From: Siphonodentalium dalli | Taxonomy: Eukaryota; Mollusca; Scaphopoda; Gadilida; Siphonodentaliidae | DNA length: 64,000 nucleotides | Assembly (NCBI GenBank): GCA_032622095.1 | Contig: CP136064.1 | Coordinates: 260,011,863 to 260,075,862, forward strand | Direction of reading: 5' to 3' | In this document: piece after piece, positions 12,701 to 21,700 of the stretch | How the letters are laid out: each line of letters begins with the position of its first letter | How positions within the stretch are numbered: position 1 is the first letter of the stretch | Notes under the pieces: model-generated | The model's database searches: none | What the model was told of the DNA's origin: nothing | The model's input: only the letters and a program-made list of their open reading frames with translations | Position numbers and translations under genes: made by a program

Positions 12701-15700
12701 TATGTAATTTGGTATGTGGGTACAATGTGTCCGTTTCTTCCGGTATTGATATGTAATTTGGTATGTGGGTACAATGTGTCCGTTTCTTCCGGTATTGATA
12801 TGTAATTTGGTATGTGGGTACAATGTGTCCGTTTCTTCCGGTATTGATATGTAATTTGGTATGTGGGTACAATGTGTCCGTTTCTTCCGGTATTGATATG
12901 TAATTTGGTATGTGGGTACAATGTGTCCGGTTCTTCCGGTATTGATATGTAATTTGGTATGTGGGTACAATGTGTCCGGTTCTTCCGGTATTGATATGTA
13001 ATTTGGTATGTGGGTACAATGTGTCCGTTTCTTCCGGTATTGATATGTAATTTGGTATGTGGGTACAATGTGTCCGTTTCTTCCGGTATTGATATGTAAT
13101 TTGGTATGTGGGTACAATGTGTCCGGTTCTTCCGGTATTGATATGTAATTTGGTATGTGGGTACAATGTGTGCAGTTCTTCCGGTATTGATATGTAATTT
13201 GGTATGTGGATACAATGTGTCCGGTTCTTCCGGTATTGATATGTAATTTGGTATGTGGATACAATGTGTCCGGTTCTTCCGGTATTGATATGTAATTTGG
13301 TATGTGGATACAATGTGTCCGGTTCTTCCGGTATTGATATGTAATTTGGTATGTGAATACAATGTGTCCGGTTCTTCCGGTATTGATATATAATTTGGTA
13401 TGTGGGTACAATGTGTCCGGTTCTTCCGGTATTGATATGTAATTTGGTATGTGGGTACAATGTGTCCGGTTCTTCCGGTATTGATATGTAATTTGGTATG
13501 TGGATACAATGTGTCACTCACTTCATTTGTCCGGTTCTTCCGGTAATGATATGTAATTTGGTATGTGGATACAATGTGTCACTCACTTCATTTGTCTGGT
13601 TCTTCCGGTATTGATATGTAATTTGGTATGTGGGTACACTGTGTCCGTTTCTTCCGGTATTGATATGTAATTTGGTATGTGGGTACAATGTGTCCGTTTC
13701 TTCCGGTATTGATATGTAATTTGGTATGTGGGTACAATGTGTCCGGTTCTTCCGGTATTGATATGTAATTTGGTATGTGGGTACAATGTGTCCGGTTCTT
13801 CCGGTATTGATATGTAATTTGGTATGTGAATACAATGTGTCCGGTTCTTCCGGTATTGATATGTAATTTGGTATGTGGATACAATGTGTCACTCACTTCA
13901 TTTGTCCGGTTCTTCCGGTAATGATATGTAATTTGGTATGTGGATACAATGTGTCACTCACTTCATTTGTCCGGTTCTTCCGGTAATGATATGTAATTTG
14001 GTATGTGGATACAATGTGTCACTCACTTCATTTGTCCGGTTCTTCCGGTATTGATATGTAATTTGGTATGTGGGTACAATGTGTCCGGTTCTTCCGGTAT
14101 TGATATGTAATTTGGTATGTGGATACAATGTGTCCGGTTCTTCCGGTATTGATATGTAATTTGGTATGTGGATACAATGTGTCACTCACTTCATTTGTCC
14201 GGTTCTTCCGGTAATGATATGTAATTTGGTATGTGGATACAATGTGTCACTCACTTCATTTGTCCGGTTCTTCCGGTAATGATATGTAATTTGGTATGTG
14301 GATACAATGTGTCACTCACTTCATTTGTCCGGTTCTTCCGGTATTGATATGTAATTTGGTATGTGGGTACAATGTGTCCGGTTCTTCCGGTATTGATATG
14401 TAATTTGGTATGTGGATACAATGTGTCCGGTTCTTCCGGTATTGATATGTAATTTGGTATGTGGATACAATGTGTCACTCACTTCATTTGTCCGGTTCTT
14501 CCGGTAATGATATGTAATTTGGTATGTGGGTACAATGTGTCCGGTTCTTCCGGTATTGATATGTAATTTGGTATGTGGGTACAATGTGTCCGTTTCTTCC
14601 GGTATTGATATGTAATTTGGTATGTGAATACAATGTGTCCGGTTCTTCCGGTATTGATATGTAATTTGGTATGTGGGTACAATGTGTCCGGTTCTTCCGG
14701 TATTGATATGTAATTTGGTATGTGAATACAATGTGTCCGGTTCTTCCGGTATTGATATGTAATTTGGTATGTGGGTACAATGTGTCCGGTTCTTCCGGTA
14801 TTGATATGTAATTTGGTATGTGGGTACAATGTGTCCGGTTCTTCCGGTATTGATATGTAATTTGGTATGTGAATACAATGTGTCCGGTTCTTCCGGTATT
14901 GATATGTAATTTGGTATGTGGGTACAATGTGTCCGGTTCTTCCGGTATTGATATGTAATTTGGTATGTGGATACAATGTGTCACTCACTTCATTTGTCCG
15001 GTTCTTCCGGTATTGATATGTAATTTGGTATGTGGGTACAATGTGTCCGGTTCTTCCGGTATTGATATGTAATTTGGTATGTGGGTACAATGTGTCACTC
15101 ACTTCATTTGTCTGGTTCTTCCGGTATTGATATGTAATTTGGTATGTGGGTACATTGTGTCCGGTTCTTCCGGTATTGATATATAATTTGGTATGTGTGT
15201 ACAATGTGTCCGGTTCTTCCGGTATTGATATGTAATTTGGTATGTGGGTACAATGTGTCCGTTTCTTCCGGTATTGATATGTAATTTGGGATGTGTCAAT
15301 GTGTCACTCACTTCATAGAATAAAACAAAGAGACGTGAAGTTTTTGAATAGTTTCATGTTAAGATAAAGCAATATACCTTTTCTTGACAATTGAGTGTTA
15401 TTCCGTTTCCGATTCCAGAAAATGCAATGCATCTTTCTGGGACATACAGTAATGCCCTAAGTAATCGACTCTTTAACCACAGCAGAATTATGGGTAACTT
15501 TTCAGGATTTAGTCGGAAATATGGCTTGTTGCCATTCACTGGAAAGCTCTTGGCGAGAGCTTTCCGATGAATGGCAACAAGCCATATTTCCAACTAAATC
15601 CTGAAAAGTTACCCATAATTCTGCTGTGGTTAAAGAGTCGATTACTTAAGGCATTACTGTATAATGCTCATAGAAAGGTATTTGAGATATTTATCAACCT

Positions 15701-18700
15701 ATTTCGATACCGGGGAAAATTTAAAAGCGAATATTATAAGGTGTGGTTTGGAACTTTGGAGTGAAAACTGCCCTGTGACTTTAAATAATATTATTTGTTT
15801 GGTTGGGAATTAATATTGTTTTAACCCCAATTTGCCATTTCATGATAATGACTGGAGATAGGAAAGCAATGGGAGAGTAAACAAACCTGGATATAGTGTG
15901 TCTGACATTTGTAGAATGAGGACCCAGGCTAGCATCACCAAATTCACCGTCTGGGAACCTCATTCTACTTTGGCCTCAATTGCTATGGGAAACCTAGGAT
16001 CAGATTCCCCAGTTGAAGTTGGTGATGTTCACCCATTAGTCACCTCAATTTTGTATTTTATCTTCTGCAAATGAGGTGATATAGAGACTGAACAGAAGGG
16101 AAACAGGTACTAAAAACAATGTTAGTTTGAGATTAGATACTTCCCAGAAAATGATGCCTAAGTAGAATGAGGTCCCGAGAGGGGGAATTTGGTGAATTTA
16201 GCCCACTGTGTGGGGCAGCATCAATAAATTCACCATTCTGCAAATGTCAGACACACTATATCCCAGCCTGAAAGAGCATTGTACTATCAATAAGTCATAT
16301 CGCCTACAACATCCATTACATACCCTCATTATCATCTGGTTCTTTCCATTGATAAATAGCTGACCTGACACTCGTATTATGGTACCACAGCTGAAATCAA
16401 AATTTTCGATATTTGTAATGCCCATGTAGAGATTCTAAACTAATCAAAACTATAGATGGTCGAAAAATTGGGATAACTCCACAAAAAAAAGTTAAACAGA
16501 CCTCATAATCGCAGGTGCACAGGTTCCCATAGTACTAAATATCTGTGCCAAGTTTAAAACAAATTTACCAAAAAATGTAGGAATAAAGGCTAGGACAAAA
16601 TTGCGTCCCTGGACAGATGGATGGCTGGACAGACGGACGGATGGCTAGATGGACGAACAAGCTGATTCCAGTATACCCCACCACAACTCGTTGTGGGGGG
16701 GTATAACTATCTTGTAGCTTCAGAATAAAATTGAAGAGCATTGTTTGGCTGATAAATTCAAGACAAGTGTGTACATGTATACATATTTACAAAGGTCAAA
16801 GTACATGTACTTATGGAAATAAAAACAAATGTATGGCTCGATCTTTAATTCTTTGTTCGCAAATTGTTGATTCATATATTTACCTATTGAGTCCACCTAG
16901 CTAGCCTTGTATTTCATTTAAAATCAGACTGTTAGAATGAATTTAATAATAAATGAGATTGTGAAGTCGCTCAAGGATGACTGTGTTAAATAATATGTAT
17001 CTCAAGCTATTCTCGGTATCCAAATAACAGTTGTGGAAAAAAAGTAGGGGGTGGAAAATATATCAAAATCAAATAAGAGAGGGCGGAATAAAAGTAGGGG
17101 GTGGAAAAAATATCAAAATCAATAAAGAGTAGGGCGGAATAATCTGCTGAAAGAGAAAATGGGAATTTTTTTTAATTTGTGACTTCCAGAAATTAATAAA
17201 ACTTAGGGGGTCGAAATAAGCACCATAGGGTGTTATTATTTTGACAAAAATAACATAGGGGTACATTTATTTGGATCCCGAATGCACATGAGAATATTTC
17301 AAACCCTTCCAATTTCAGCTTGCTACTTTATCATTTGCAATTTTGTTCTTTGCCTGAATAAAACTTGTTATGAGAGCAGCCCAAGCGGAGCCTAATTAGG
17401 ATGATAACTGAAACAACTATATAATATACTACAATTAGAATGAATAATTTGGAGAATTGGCAGAGTAATGATACCAACTGACCTGCAGAAAGGTGTTAAC
17501 ATAACATGTAGCACCGAGGTTCTTCAAACCAGCGAAGGCTCCCTGAAAATTAAATCCATAAATATATATTCACAATATGTACACAAGCCGGAGAATAGTG
17601 TGTCTGTCATTTGCAGAATCAGGTCCCCAGAGGATGAATTTAGTGACCTCATTCTGCTTTGGCCTCATCTTCTCTGGAAAATTCTTTATTATCAAATTTC
17701 TATAGAAACTTCTTCACATGGATTCTATTTCTTTTTTAGTTTAGTTTCTCTGTTTTCCCAAATTGGCAGAAGACACATTGTATAATCGAGGTTCCCAATG
17801 GGTGTACATCACAATATTCACCATTTGGGAACTTCAATCTGAGTCTATGTCTCCCATAGCTGATGAGGCAATTCAGAATGTAGTTCCCAGAGGGTAAATT
17901 TAGTGATGCTAGCCTGCTATGTGGGATAGCGTCATTAAATTCACACCCTGGGGACCTCATTCTGCAAATGACAAGCGCACTAAACTCAGGCTTGCAGAAG
18001 TCAAATACAGTAATGCCCAAAGTAACTGACCACTTAACCACAGCAAAATTCCGATGAATGGCAACAAGCCATATTTCCGACTAAATCCTGAAAAATTACC
18101 CATAATTATGCTGTGGTTAAGTGGTCAATTACTTTGGGCATTACTGTAAATATACATTAAATATACATACAATATCAAGGATGGATTGAGGCTCTCAGGG
18201 CATATTTTTTTCTATTTGAATACGGGGAGTTTATTTGTTGGGTCATAGCAAGATCCAAAATAGAATGGACTGAAGAGATATGTCATGAATGTGTCTCCAA
18301 AATACGTATCTACAGTAAAATCCCAATCCCAATGTTTAACCCTTTACCCAACAGAACGGCCCTGTGCCAATGCATTCTCTTATATATGCGAGTCGACCAT
18401 AGGTCGCCTCGCATATATAAGAGAATGCATTGGCTTAACACATATTAAAAATGATTAAATTGTCAAAGAATGTAGAAAAATATTATTAAAATTGTTAAAA
18501 AATGTAAGAAAAAATTATAAAATTGTTATAGAATGTAAGAAATAATGGTAAAAAGTGTTAAATTTTTTTTATTAGGTTGACTCGCATATATAAGAGAATG
18601 CATTGGCACAGGGCATACCTGTAACCATCACAATGAACCGGTTCCAATGATATCCATATTTGTATGGCTATATTGAGACAGACCGAAGATATTTTAGGCT

Positions 18701-21700
18701 GTTGAAGCTTTATTTGGGCGTTTTTGGCCGCTTTGTTGGGTAAAGGGTTAATTGAATCAAGCCTTGTAGCCAGCCCAAAATCATGGATCTTAAAATGCTT
18801 GTAACTTGAGGTTTTGAAATCAGCCCAGATCAGCCTCTGACTTCTGAAGTACATATAGTGGACTAATGGCAAATACCCCAGGTCCCTAGCACAAAAGACC
18901 CCCACCACCCAAAGACATATATGTCTTATATATATGTCTTTGTGTGGTGAGGGTCTATTGTGCCAGGGACCTGTGCATGGAGCAGGGTCCCCGGTCGCTC
19001 AGCTGGTAATGTACATGATGCATTCGGCCAACATAAGCTGACCAGTGCTCACGAAGCTGATTTGATTCCAGATAAGCATGGAATACACACAGATGGAAGG
19101 CCTGATTCAGATATCAGGGCAAGTTTGTTTGCTGTCTGTGATGGTCTGTGTTTTCTACATGCAGCAGAGTTATTTCCCAGGAAAATCAACCCTCTACAGT
19201 CTTTCCCCACACATAAAACTCGCAACATGACCTAGCAGCTGAAACAATGATAAACCCCAAAAAAGCAAACCAACTGTCTGCAAACATACCCAACCTTGTT
19301 AATTATCAAAATTTTGCCTAAGCTAAAAAAATCACCTAGGCCAGTAATTTGTCCTCGGCTAAAAGTTTAGGAACCACACAGTTACATGCTTTACACATAT
19401 AACTTCAGCTTAAAATTTAAACTTGGACCATTCTCATGGCAGACTTTGGTTGGATCTGGCATAAAATTGCTGATTATCAAGATACATATGTAGTCATTGT
19501 TTTCTCACTAGTCCTTGGCATTCAACAATCAATTTGGTTTCTGCCAACTACCACAGAGCCTTGAAATAGGGTGTCTGTCATTTGCAGAATGAGGTCCCCA
19601 GAGGGTTAATTTAGTGATGCAACCCTGCAAAGCGGGCTAGCATCACCAAATTCACCCTCTGGGGACCTCATTCTGCTTACACCTCAGCAGAATGAGGTTT
19701 CCAGAGGGTGAATTTGGTGATGCTAGGCCACTATGCGGGGTAGCATCACTAAATTCACCCTCTGGGGACCTCATTCTGCAAATGACAGACACCATATTTC
19801 AAGGCTTGACTGCCGCAGAGCAACAATAACACAATCTCAACAACAATTTGTTTCAATTTTGCTGAAAAAAAAATCAAAAGGATTTAACCCTTTACCCAAC
19901 AAAACGGCCAAAAACGCCCAAATAAAGCTTCAACAGCCTAAAATATCTTCGGTCTGTCTCAATAACACCATACAAATATGGATATCATTGGAACCGGTTC
20001 ATCGACCACATTGTGATGGTTACAGTTATGCCCTGTGCCAATGCATTCTCTTATATATGTGAGTCGACCATAGGTCGCCTCGCATATATAAGAGAATGCA
20101 TTGGCCTAAACAAATTATTTTTTTAACACTTTTTACCATTTTTTCTTACATTCTTTAACAATTTTAAAAAAAATTCTTACATTTTTTAACAATTTTTATA
20201 ATATTTTTCTACATTCTTTGACAATTTTATCAGTTTTAATATGTGTTAAGCCAATGCATTCTCTTATATATGCGAGGCCACCTATGGTCGACTCGCATAT
20301 ATAAGAGAATATACATTGGCACAGGGCCGTTCTGTTGGGTAAAGGGTTAAAACTTGCCCTAGATAAAAAAAATAGCTGACAAAATTTAGTTTAGCCTCGG
20401 TATTTGCCTCAGTGCAGCCAATATCCGAAACTAATTAACGGGGCTGCATACATGAACACTTTTATCATGAAGGATTACAAGTCTATAAATATACTTCTCA
20501 CGGAACAGTGTACTAGTCTATAAACATACCTGAATCCTTCTCTCAGCGCTGGGATCTTCTCCATCAAAGAATTTCTTTTCATTTAAATCTGCAAACCAAG
20601 TTTTCTCTCCAAGACAGTTGAGACAGAATGGATTCCCTTTGCAGTTTCTCCTTGATGAGGAAAATAGAAAGCATAATTTATAATTAACCCTTTCTTTCAG
20701 GGGTCGATTTAATGTTTTTAATAAGTATAGCATTTTGCACCACTGGGTCAATTTTGTATAGCATTCTCTACCATTACACGTTTTTTCATTGTAAATTGTT
20801 AGCAGACTTTGGAAATTGCATCGCAAATTGTTATGTTACAGTACTTACAGTCAAGGTTAAGTGAAACAATTTTGGAAGAAAATGGCATCTAAAAACTAGT
20901 GCAGTCAAAATATCAGGGGGAGTGCTGAAATTTGAACATGTATTTACCGATACACACAAACAGCCATTTTCAAATAAGTGGGCTCAAATATTAATGATTA
21001 ATTTATATCATTCATTATGTGGGAAGATGGGTAACAGTGATTTCAACAGCCTCACCAAACAGAAGTGAATAAATTGATACACTATTGTGAAACATAGGTT
21101 AGTAAACCATTATAGTGAACTGCCCATTGGGTTCACCACATTCATATACCAGCATAACCAAAATGATCCTAAAAACTATCAGTGTTCAGCTAATCAATAC
21201 CAGGAATGCCTAAAGCTATATACATTCACACCTTGAAAAAGTGTGTCTGACGTTTGCAGCATGAGGTCCCCAGAGGGTGAATGTAGTGATGCTACCCTGC
21301 ACCACGAAATTCACCCTCTGGTGATCTCATTCTGCTTAGGCCTCATCTTCTGAGAAATATATATAGTCTCAAATTAACATTGTTTCATTTTTTTTCCGCC
21401 TGTGTTCAGTTTCTATATCCCCTAATTTACAGAGAAGATAAATTGCATAATCGAAGTGACTAATGTGTGAATATCACCAACTTCAACTGGGGAACTTCAA
21501 TCTGATCCTAGGGCTTCCATAATAATGGCATATCAGTTGAGGCCTGAGTAGATTGAGGTTCCCAGAGGGTGAATTTGTTGATGCTAGCCCACCATGCAGG
21601 ATAGCGTCACTATTGGGACCTCATTCTGCAAATGTCAGTACAGCTCAGGACTATTATTATGTGTGTCACTTCTCAATTTACATGTACGGTACTTTATTAT

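Noticed and set aside
12583-13521. Long minus-strand ORFs (up to 312 codons) across the 49-bp array
   Set aside because: They arise because the repeat unit has no minus-strand stop in any frame. The same peptide words appear in all three frames, so this is repeat sequence and not a gene.
12632-15317. Resemblance of the 49-bp array to a CRISPR array
   Set aside because: There are no unique spacers between repeats, the units are contiguous, and the context is a eukaryotic intron.
18985-19085. Functional tRNA gene
   Set aside because: Box A is plausible but box B is weak, spacing is long and no cloverleaf is evident. A SINE-like fragment fits better.
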